64,000 bases of DNA, taken from NCBI GenBank assembly GCA_964007475.1, contig OZ023274.1, positions 87,753,213-87,817,212 on the forward strand. Direction: 5' to 3'. Position numbers and translations under genes: made by a program. Shown one piece after another: positions 9,435-18,400 of this stretch; positions within the stretch are counted from its first letter, which is position 1, and each line of letters begins with the position of its first letter. Under the pieces are notes generated by a model. That model searched no databases. It had not been told where the DNA came from and saw only the letters and a program-made list of their open reading frames with translations. The DNA comes from Hybos culiciformis (lineage: Eukaryota > Arthropoda > Insecta > Diptera > Hybotidae).

Positions 9435-10222
9435 AAGGCCGGTATTCAACTGGAGATAAAATCAACTTTTTCATATAAAATTTTATCTGAGATAAATTTT
9501 AGTTGAGTGAATTTAATTTATCGGTACCCAACTGAAGATAAATGGAAATTTATCTGAGTAAAAATTGTATGAAAATTTTTTCACTCAAATAAATTTTATT
9601 TCAAAAATTTATCTTGCAAAGAATGTTTTGAACATTCTTTTCAAGATAAATTTTGACATTAGGTCGTGTAAAAAGAATTTGACGTTTTGTTTGAAGAAAA
9701 CCAATGACCTTATATATAAGGAAGAGTAAATTATGTATTTTAGTAAGAAAGCCAATGAAGCTTTTTTATTTTTTTTTTTCAAAATACCGTATTTGCTATT
9801 TCAATTGTCTAAAAAGGAACAAAAAAAAAAAAGAAAGATTCATAAAAATTTTGGTTTTTGTTTTTATGAATTTTTCTTTTTTTTTTTTGTTCCTTTTTTG
9901 CCAATTGAAATAGGCAAATACGGTACTTTGAAAAAATAAAAAAGCTTCACTTTCAATAATAATATACTCTTCCTTATATATAAATTCATTGGAAGAAAAC
10001 AAACAAAAATCAGAAAACTTATTATAATAAATTATAATAAATTATGATTTATTATTATGCTTTTTTTTAAATAATTATTGTTATTTTTAAAATCATATGT
10101 CAAGTGTCAAGTACATAAGTCAGAGTTCAGAGAGTCATGTGTCAATTTTTATCCCACTCAATAATGTTCCTTTTCAAGATAAAATTTATCTTGTACTTTA
10201 TCTTCAGTTGAATACCGGCCTT
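9435..10222. mobile_element. TIR element with AAGGCCGGTATTCAACT ends
   Basis: The left end is AAGGCCGGTATTCAACTGG and the reversed right end AAGGCCGGTATTCAACTGA. Both continue with AGATAAA motifs, which recur in both orientations through the arms. The flanks share TATT immediately outside each end, suggesting a short target duplication. The middle contains a second, nested inverted repeat (9705-9985). No protein-coding frame is supported; the open frames inside are poly-A and poly-T artefacts. Confidence 0.75.
9705..9985. repeat. Nested long hairpin with A- and T-runs
   Basis: CTTATATATAAGGAAGAGTA at the left pairs with TACTCTTCCTTATATATAA at the right, and the arms continue through GAAGCTTTTTTATTTTTT, ACCGTATTTGC and AAAAGGAACAAAAAAAAAAA to a tight centre near 9848. 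Both strands therefore give similar spurious open frames. Probably a small inverted-repeat element inserted into the larger one. Confidence 0.7.
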
Positions 10223-10246
10223 TATTGTTTAGAATATATCGCTGTA

Positions 10247-11689
10247 GCGTGATTTACACAATGGCAAAATTTGTAATCTTTTAATTTTTTTTAGTCAAAC
10301 TAGAACGAGAAAGCAATAAATAAACAACAACAACAAACATGTGAAAGAAGTAGACAGAAATTTTATAATTTTTTTCCTTTTATAGTAAAATGGAGCACAA
10401 AACATAAACAAATTTTATAGCAAATTTACGTGCGGGTTAGACTTGCTGAAAAAAAAATCATGATTATGATTTTTTTGAATGTAGTGTGAAATTTTTATGA
10501 GTCAAAAATCATACTAGCTTTAATTTTAATCTTGATTTTTTTCTGTCACTGTACCAATAAAATACAATTGTTTACAATTTTCACCTTAAAATTTGTTAAA
10601 AGATATAATTAAAAAGTTTAAAAAAGTTAAAAAAATGTTTTCTTTAACTAACGAACAACAAAGAAAAATAAGTCAAGCATCATATCAGCAAAAAAAATTA
10701 TTGAGAAAAGTTCTCTCTAAAGTTTTATCTGATGTGAAACTTGAATTTGAGGCTCAAAAACGTAGAACAGAGAGAAAAATGTGGGCAAAACGCCCCATTT
10801 TTAATGTTGAGGAGGCTCTTCTTAGAGATTTGATGTGGGGTGAAAACCAAAACTTTCAAAATTTCACCGTCTATTACCAGATCAATTCGAGGATATTTTA
10901 ATAAAAGTTATTATAAATAGATAAAAGTGCATCAAAATATGATATTAAGTTTTTCATATAAGATATATCATTTTTGGAAATTAATTTTTTAGATCGGTCC
11001 AGAAATAGAAAAAAAAAGACACGAAGATGAGATTGGCCATAACACCTAGAGTGAAATTAGCCGTCACGTTAAGGTTCCTAGCTTCAGGCGATTCATATAG
11101 ATCGTTAGAGGCGTTGTCGAGAATTTCAAGAACTACCATCTCATTATGTGTCATCTGATTATTATATCATCTGAAGTAAAAACAAGTTAAAAACTTTTGA
11201 AATCGAAAGAAATAACGTTTATGGAGCTTGGACTTCATGTTCCAGACGCATTCGTGCTCCCTGTATAAATTTATAAATTTTAATATTAGAGCCGTTTTAC
11301 ACATTCCTTTTTTCAGGACTTTTTACACTCCTTTTTTCAGGACTTTTTTTTTCAATACTTTTACACAAAAGGGAAAACTACTTAGACATTTTTTTATTTA
11401 AAAAATTATTTTCTTTTTGAAATTACTGTGAAATTAATAGATTGAAAATAAAACGAAAAAAATTACGCGCCTAGAAAAAAAAAGACGTAAACTATAAAAA
11501 AAGATGAACTAGTTCATCTTTTTTTTTTTTTTTGTGTCTTTTCCTATAAAAAAAGATTACAAAAAAAGGCACAAAAAAAAAAGATTACGCTGTTTGCACT
11601 GCTCTAACACATTAGTTTTTGTATCTTCTGTCGTGTTTTGTTTTGAGATTTTTTTTTTTTACCTTTTTTAGCCATTGTGTAAATTACGC
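10247..11689 (+). mobile_element. Decayed PIF/Harbinger transposon
   Basis: Inverted ends: left GCGTGATTTACACAATGGCA, right (reversed) GCGTAATTTACACAATGGCT. The coding region (10635-11159) carries PIF/Harbinger text. The interior downstream is AT-rich and non-coding with a short palindrome (AAAGATGAACTAGTTCATCTTT, about 11503-11523). Exact ends and the 3-bp target duplication expected for this superfamily could not be fixed, because the flanks do not agree cleanly. Confidence 0.75.
10635..11159 (+). pseudogene. PIF/Harbinger transposase, N-terminal part
   Basis: From the ATG at 10635 the frame reads MFSLTNEQQRKISQASYQ and then KMWAKRPIFNVEEALLRDLM. After a one-base break near 10865 it resumes RLLPDQFEDILIK. 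A GT-AG intron fits at 10907-10992 and joins to IGPEIEKK, followed by a frame slip in a run of A (11017-11025) and then KDTKMRLAITPRVKLAVTLR, FLASGDSYRSLEAL and SRISRTTISLCVI, ending in a stop at about 11159. This order (loop, GPEI..KDT, KLA.TLRFLA.GDSYRSL) is diagnostic of the helix-turn-helix region before the DDE domain of Harbinger transposases. The catalytic DDE domain is absent, so the copy is dead. Confidence 0.85.
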
Positions 11690-11895
11690 AATAACGAGAG
11701 TGCTTAATAGCTTTTAAAATATTTTTTTATAAAGCTTTTAAAAATAAACAAAATATTTCCTTTATTATAATTGTTTTTAATGTATGTTTTTAATGTAATA
11801 AATTATAGAAAAAAAAATTGGGTTAGATAAATGTAAATAAAAAAATTATATTTGAAAGCATTAATAAATTCATTTTATTTCATGTTTATTTACAT

Positions 11896-12147
11896 ATCGT
11901 CGGTCTCGTACAAAAAGCACGAAACTGTAATTTTGGCCGTTTTGACCTAATATTGTACAAAAATAATAAAAAAACTAAAAATTTAATATGTTCAAAGTCG
12001 AAAGCTCTCATAAATTATCCGCAATGACTATTTCTATTTTCCCGAAAGTACCAAAACGTACTAAAAAAAAGAAAAAAAAAATTTCAAAACCAATTTTCTC
12101 AAAACTATGTTTTTGCAGTTTCGTGATTTTTGCATGAGACCGACGAT
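11896..12147. mobile_element. Short MITE with ATCGTCGGTCTC ends
   Basis: The left end ATCGTCGGTCTCGTACAAAA continues AGCACGAAACTG. The reversed right end ATCGTCGGTCTCATGCAAAA continues ATCACGAAACTG. The inverted repeats are therefore about 32 bp with few differences, enclosing about 190 bp of AT-rich DNA. No clear target duplication and no coding frame. Confidence 0.75.
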
Positions 12148-12217
12148 GCTCACATTATTTTATATTATCGGAATAATGATTTTTTTTGTTCTTTTATTTT
12201 GGTTTGTAAGGATACTT

Positions 12218-12559
12218 TCACTTTTTAAGAATATCCCTTTCAAAAATTTTGAGCCTTTTGTTATTTAAAGTGTTAATAACAAACTCCAAAAATTTAAATC
12301 TATGTTCATAACATTCGTCTGTTTCGGTGAACCAGAAATCTTTTTTTTTTTTTGATAATTTTGTTGCGTCCAAACAGCATTGTAATTGTATACTGTTTGT
12401 TAAAATTATTTTTTTATAAAAATTTTGAGCAAAATAGTTATCAAAAAATTTTATATGAAATCTGTTAATTTCAAACAGATCATCTTTTGGTGTGGTCAAA
12501 TAAAATATTTCCAAATCAGTATCATAATTCTTGAGATATAAAAATTGTTCTGATTTCAA
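12218..12559 (-). CDS. Hypothetical 113-codon open frame, possible pseudo-exon
   Basis: Minus-strand frame MKSEQFLYLKNYDTDLEIFY continuing through LFEINRFHIKFFDNYFAQN and CYEHRFKFLEFVINTLNN to a stop at 12218. The residue mix (Cys, Trp, His, charged runs) is less biased than the translated A/T runs nearby, which suggests it may once have been coding. No motif is recognised, no splice partners were found, and the long K run (KKKK) comes from a T tract. It could equally be chance. Confidence 0.25.
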   Translation of the reverse strand: MKSEQFLYLKNYDTDLEIFYLTTPKDDLFEINRFHIKFFDNYFAQNFYKKIILTNSIQLQCCLDATKLSKKKKDFWFTETDECYEHRFKFLEFVINTLNNKRLKIFERDILKK

Positions 12560-13515
12560 TACAAGGACATCATTAGTTTTTTTTAAAGTTTTTTTTTATG
12601 ATTGGGGTCGATAGAAGATAACTTGTTTAGCCGACTACTTTTTATGAATCTCTAACTTCATGAATTAGTAAAATATTTACGTGAAGGTTGCACATTAAAA
12701 AAAGTGCGACTACCTACTTTTTAATATATAAAATAAATTAATAAATACTTTACTTTATATTATTCAAATTATTTATACTTATTTTAATTCCGTATCCAAA
12801 TTGATAAATTTTCAATAATAATAAAATATTCCGGTATAATTTTCTTAATGTCCTTATAAAAATTTCAAAATTTAAATAATTAAAACAAAGTTCATGCAAA
12901 ATATTTTAATATACATGTACCATTAAATGCAAAACACTGTTATTTTAAAGAACGAACTAATTAAACGTAAATTCACGAAAAAAAAAATAAAACAATGTCT
13001 CCCACTATCGTTTAAGAATATTTTATCCAAAGCAGATAGGTAAAATATTATGACATATTATCTCTTTTTTAATGTAAAAATTAAATTGTAATAGATATAT
13101 TTATTGATTTGAAATAACTTATGATAAGAATTTTATAAATTTCAATGAACACGAAGATGCTATTTTTTGAAAAAAAAAAAATCAAAGGTGCAATAAATTG
13201 ATATTAGCACATCACAACAATACATATTTAGACACATATTTTTTCATTTATTCATTATAGTTATGATTTTTCGTACAACTACATTCGAATTTTTATAAGT
13301 TATAAGGTAATAAAACTAAACATCGAAGAAAATTAATGAGTATTAGAGAGAATAGAAAAGCTTATATGTTTTGGGGGTCTGAAAAAATAGGGAAAAAAAT
13401 AAAAACGGTATTTTAAAAAGTTGTTTGACAAAGTTACTCTATATTATACTTCCTTTATGATTAAATATAAATTCACAGTATAATACTAACGCAGAGTAAA
13501 CTGTCCGGATAGTAG
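12560..13515. other. AT-rich noncoding DNA
   Basis: No gene or clear repeat seen. It contains scattered A and T runs. A half-site TATACTTCCTTTATGA at about 13445-13460 matches one arm of the perfect palindrome at 17352-17381. Confidence 0.4.
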
Positions 13516-13535
13516 ATCATTTTATGTGTTTTTTT
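13516..13535. repeat. 20-bp target-site duplication, left copy
   Basis: ATCATTTTATGTGTTTTTTT abuts the left inverted repeat of the element at 13536-14560. An identical 20-mer abuts the right end (14561-14580). Both copies touch the outer base of the aligned terminal repeats. Confidence 0.85.
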
Positions 13536-14560
13536 GGGTGAGTGCCACTTGTACAATTACCAGTTGTACAATTTTTCAATTTGTATGGAGAAAAAAATTG
13601 TACCAATATTTATTTTTATAAAATTAACCACTTGTACAATTTTTGACCAGTTGTACAATCTCTATGTTAAAGTTATAACCGTGAAAAAATAAGCAAAATG
13701 TATGGAAAAACTGTTGTGCATAATGGGTGCCGCTACCGCATCCCATTCGCTTCGCCGCAAAAAAAGTCCTAGCGACCTTATTTCACTTTGAAAAAAAAAA
13801 AAAAATTTCGGAGGGCTAATTCCATTTTTATAAATGAAATAAGGCCGCGTAGTAATTTCATGTTTCAAAATGAAATAAGACTTCAATAAAAAATCTTGTG
13901 AGGTGAGCACACAGGGCAGCAGGCGGAGGGCGGGAGGTTGATCAGTGGGATTTGCGGCGCCAGCCGTAAATCCCACTGACTAACTGTCCGCTCGCCGCCC
14001 TGCTGCCCCCTGCCCTTTGTGCTCACCTTACAAGATTACGCGGCCTTATTTCATTTATAAAAATGAAATTAGACCTCCGATAAACTTTTTTTTTGGTCAC
14101 GGTCTTATTTCACTTTTAAAAATAAAATAAGGCCGCGAGGATTTTTGTTTATGACATTCGCGGTTTAATTATGACATTCGCGGTTATGTCATGTAGCCGT
14201 TAATTCTATAAAATATAGATTGTACAAGTGGTCAAAAATTATACAAGTGGTAAATTACAAAAAAAAAAAAGATTGTACAACTGGTCAAAAATTGTACAAG
14301 TGGTTAATTCGAAAAAATCGAGATTGTACAACTGGTCTAAAATGTACAACTGGATTGTACAACTGGCACTAGTCTGTACAAATGGTTCTTCTCTGTACAA
14401 GTGGTCAATTGTACAAGTGGAATCTTTTTACCACTTGTACAATCCAAAAAAACCAGATGTACAATTAAATTTTAAATTGTACAAGTGGTATTTTGGATTT
14501 GTTTGTACAACTGGTACAAACAAATTGTACAACTGGTAATTGTACAACTGACATGCATCC
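13536..14560. mobile_element. Non-autonomous TIR element built of TTGTACAA(C/G)TGGT motifs
   Basis: The left end GGGTGAGTGCCACTTGTACA and reversed right end GGATGCATGTCAGTTGTACA align without gaps for 39 bp (continuing ATTACCAGTTGTACAATTT) with only a few mismatches. Flanking 20-bp direct repeats are identical. The motif TTGTACAA(C/G)TGGT occurs about 20 times, in both orientations, at 13545-13660 and 14218-14550. Further in are AAATGAAATAAGGCCGCG-type inverted segments, and in the centre is a GC-rich palindrome (13889-14033). There is no coding frame. The superfamily is not recognised, but the ends resemble those of 19520-19733 and the core resembles 4078-4792. Confidence 0.88.
13889..14033. 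repeat. GC-rich central palindrome
   Basis: TCTTGTGAGGTGAGCACA on the left pairs with TGTGCTCACCTTACAAGA on the right. The arms continue through GGGCAGCAGGCGG and CAGTGGGATTTGCGGC to a centre near 13958. It is the most GC-rich stretch of this part of the window and can form a stem of about 65 bp. The half-arm GCCAGCCGTAAATCCCACTG is shared with the element at 4078-4792 (GCCAGCCGCAAGTCCCACTG). Confidence 0.8.
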
Positions 14561-14580
14561 ATCATTTTATGTGTTTTTTT
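14561..14580. repeat. 20-bp target-site duplication, right copy
   Basis: Identical to 13516-13535. It defines the right boundary of the element. Confidence 0.85.
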
Positions 14581-15458
14581 GTCTGTGTTTGTAAGAAGAT
14601 AGTTGATTGAGTGTTTTTACTATCCTGATTTCTATAAAGATTTTTATCATGTTTTAATTTTTTTGTATTAAATTTTTTAGTTTTAGTATAGTGATAAAAA
14701 AAAAAACCAGACATATAATTTTTTATTTTGCATGTAAGGTAAAAAAAAATATATTTGTTCTTTTTTTCTGACTGTGACTATCCAGTCAACTAGCTTATCA
14801 ACTGTCTTGATTTAAATCCTGCCAGTAGAGAAGATAGTAAATTCACAATGAATAAAATAATAAATTTCACCAATACATTGAAGTAAAGATAGTAAAAAAA
14901 TTCAGTATAACCCCCAAGTTAAGCGAAACAAAAGTTTAGATTTATTTTTTGAACGCTTTTAAGTAAAGCAAAAACAGAAATCCGAAACGTTTAAATTTAT
15001 ATGTACTTACCCAAATTGTAAGTTCATACATACGTCTCCATTTTCGGTAACCGCATGAATCTAAATCTAATCTCATGCATCATAATTTTTATTAAATTTA
15101 ATTTAATTCATTATTGCACATAGAAACATACTGTAATCATTGTCAAAATCTTGAAACAAATTCTTTGAAATTTTCAAATTCCATAAATATCAAAAATAAT
15201 ATATTATTTTTGATAAATATCAATTTTGAAGCATTTTAAATAATTTATAATTTTTTGAAGTTTTAGGTTTTAGGGTGGAAGTCCTAGAAACTGCTAGAAA
15301 CAAACAGCATTAGACAGAAGTATCAAATAATTTTTTTTCTATAAAAATAATAATATAAAAATTAATCATTGTATTTGTTTAGTATTTTAAAATATTACTT
15401 TTTTTTACAAAAGAAATTTATATTTTGCAAAGATAAATTAATAGTGAATTCAACAGCA
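14581..15458. other. AT-rich upstream region of the TMBIM-like gene
   Basis: Probable promoter and 5' untranslated region of the gene starting at 15459. I see no convincing TATA box or initiator that stands out from the AT background. An in-frame upstream ATG exists at 15369 but would add a hydrophobic, low-complexity leader not expected in the family. Confidence 0.35.
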
Positions 15459-18400
15459 ATGAATTACAGGAACAAGTTTTCAACGATTGTATTTAGCGTC
15501 TACATAGCGTTCATGCTTTTATCATTTCTTCAATTGATAATATTCAGAGACACGTAAATTATGTTAAAAAAAAATCTAATTAAATATGTACTTTTATGTT
15601 TAACAAATTTATACTGATATGGGTTTGTACTTACAAAGTGGTTGTTTCAAGGTTCGCTTTAAAGTAGCATTATTCTTATTATAAATCAATTTTGTTGATT
15701 AGTGTTTATCTTGTATATATTATAGTATTAATTTTAACCAATGATTAAACTTATTATATTCTAAAGTATTTTAATGAAAATTGATTATTTGTCTTAATAT
15801 TGCAGAACTTTGACATTGTGAACAAACATTTTAGTTTATGTTTTACTCTTTCTTATGCAACACCTCTTTATCTTTGTTGGCAACCAAGTTATATTGTAGA
15901 AATCTTAAATTTTTAAATTTTGCTAGCCGTTCTAAAAACTTTGCAATCAAGGGCATAGTTAGCAACCAAGTTATATTGTAGAAATCTTAAATTTTTAAAT
16001 TTTGCTAGCCGTTCAAAAACTTTGCAATCAAGGGCATAGTAAAAAAATATTTGTTTTATTTATAGGTACACAATTAAATAACATATCAACATTACCATCT
16101 AGAAAATAATTAATTTTTATTTTCGTTTCATTTTAGAGATGAAATAGCAGATTTTTTTCGTGATGATGGAATATACGCAATATTCTTTTTGGTTTTCGGA
16201 TTATTGTTCACTTTGGTATTAACACATTTTGATGCATTAAGACATTTCAATTATGTAAATTGCCTCATTTTATTCTTAACAGTAAGATGTTACATATTTT
16301 AACCCAGCCATAAAAGGGAGTTGAAAATCAATATTTTTATTGCAAATATGTAAGAGGAATTATAATTTTCAAACCAATGTTTTTTATATCTTAAAGTCTT
16401 GCTTAATTTATATAAATTCTTTCTTCTAATAAGATATTACAAAGGTCAAGTGCCCGCTTTCTGTAGCAATGCTGCAAGTCAGGGTGTGAATTCTGTCTAA
16501 TCCAAATTATGAAATTTTTTTCACCCTTTGGTTTTGTAATAAAATAAATGTGTCCCAAAAATAGTCTTAGATGATATAAGTATATACAATGACAGGACTA
16601 GGTGCAAGGGGGGGCGCAAAAACTCTCTGCCCGTTTCAGCCTATAATTTATACCAAACGTATTTCAGTTTATCAATTTGTCAAATTCTTTACACTTATCA
16701 AGTATGTAAAGTACTTTTAGAAGTGGAAATTTCCATTGACAAGGTATTAGATATTGAAGACTTCATAAATTTAAAAACTATTCATTTAAGGTACATTTCA
16801 ATCGAATTTATAATAGTTTCTTTGAAAAATTCAATATTCTTTTTAATTCAAACATAAATATGTTAATATATCTATACCACGTCTTTATTTTCAAATAATT
16901 AATAAAGAAAAAGTATTAAACAAGGAACGCTACTAAGTACATGTTTTTGAGATCTATATCAGATTTTAATTTGTGGCTAGAAAAGATAGGCTTACATATT
17001 TGACTTGTTTCAACTTTCAAATTTTGGTTTTTGTAAGATTTAAAACGTTCTTATAAATAAAAATAATTTTTCTGCAGATTATTTATAACAAAATTTTATT
17101 TGCAGTTAGAATTTTTTACCATTTGTGTGGCATTTGTGTTAATGGATGGAACAGATACGTATTTTATTATTGTTTTTTTTCTCGTGCTTCTAATATCTTT
17201 AATTCTAATTGTAATTGCTTATATGTTGAGGGTAAGTATCAAAATTTAACAAATAATTAAAAAAATAGTTGTTTCCTAAAATTTGGTTTAAGAAGAACGA
17301 GTACTATATTTTGCAAATAGGACTCTTCATCTCTGAATTTTTTTGAATATAATCATAAAGGAAGTATACTTCCTTTATGATATAAAATAATATTATTATT
17401 TTAGATTAATTTTATTTTTTAACCCCCGACGCAAAAACAAGGGGTGTTATGCGTTTGACGTGTCTGTGTGTGTGTCTGTCTGTTGCATCGTAGCTCCTAA
17501 ACGGATGAACCGATTTTGATTTTTTTTTTTGTTTGAAAGGTGAGTCGGGAGTGTTCTTAGCTATGTTTGATGAAAATCGGTCCATGATGAACGCCGCCAC
17601 AAAATGGCGGATTACATATTTTTTCACAACTCCCTCAATATGAGTATCAAATGAAAGAGCTTAACTAGTAGAATACTATACACTATAACAAATTTCAAAT
17701 CCAAGATGGTCACCGCCACAAAATGGCGAATTACATTTTTTTTTCACAACTCCCTTAATATGGATATCAAATGAAAGGGCTTGACTAGTAGAATACTTAT
17801 ACCATCACCAACACTAAGATAATCAGCCGTGTAGTTGAAAAGTAAACAAAACTTTTCGTAGGGATAATAAATAAAAAATTCCCACTAGTTTTCAAATTTT
17901 TGTTCGCTTTGTTGGTCGGCAGTAATTTTTTTTGCCATTTTTAGTTATGTTTTAAACATTAAAAATAAATTTAAATTCAATAATAATGAAGATAAATGAA
18001 TAAAAAATAAGTTTTTTATTAGTTTATTAAAAAAAATTAATTTTAAATGTACAAAATAAAATAAAAATCCTTCCAAAGACACAATTTTTTTCTTAACTAC
18101 AGATTACAGGTGGATTTTTACTAGTTGTTTTTTGTTTTTTACAAAAATGGAATGAAAATATTTAATTTTAATTTACCTATTTTCATAAATAAATTAAAAA
18201 TGATTGAAATTTTAAAATAAAAAAATTATCAAAAAAAAAAATTATTGTGCTATACATAATCAAAACATTTTTTTAAGTGGAGTATTTTTTTTAATGAAAA
18301 TAATTTTCAATGGAAATTTTTAATAAAAATATATTCATAAAGAGAAGTAAAATTTAAAATAATTTTCAATAAATAAATAAAAAATATAATTTCAAACACA

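Noticed and set aside
9704..10002. Phe/Lys-rich frames on both strands
   Set aside because: Produced by A and T runs in a hairpin; mirrored on both strands.
13536..14560. CRISPR-like array of short repeats
   Set aside because: Repeats occur in both orientations, spacing is irregular, and the unit has TIRs and flanking direct repeats; the sequence is eukaryotic.
15369..15458. Upstream in-frame ATG extending the TMBIM-like protein by 30 residues
   Set aside because: The added residues are low-complexity Phe/Lys/Leu and the family normally begins close to the MNYRNK-type segment before helix 1; kept the start at 15459.
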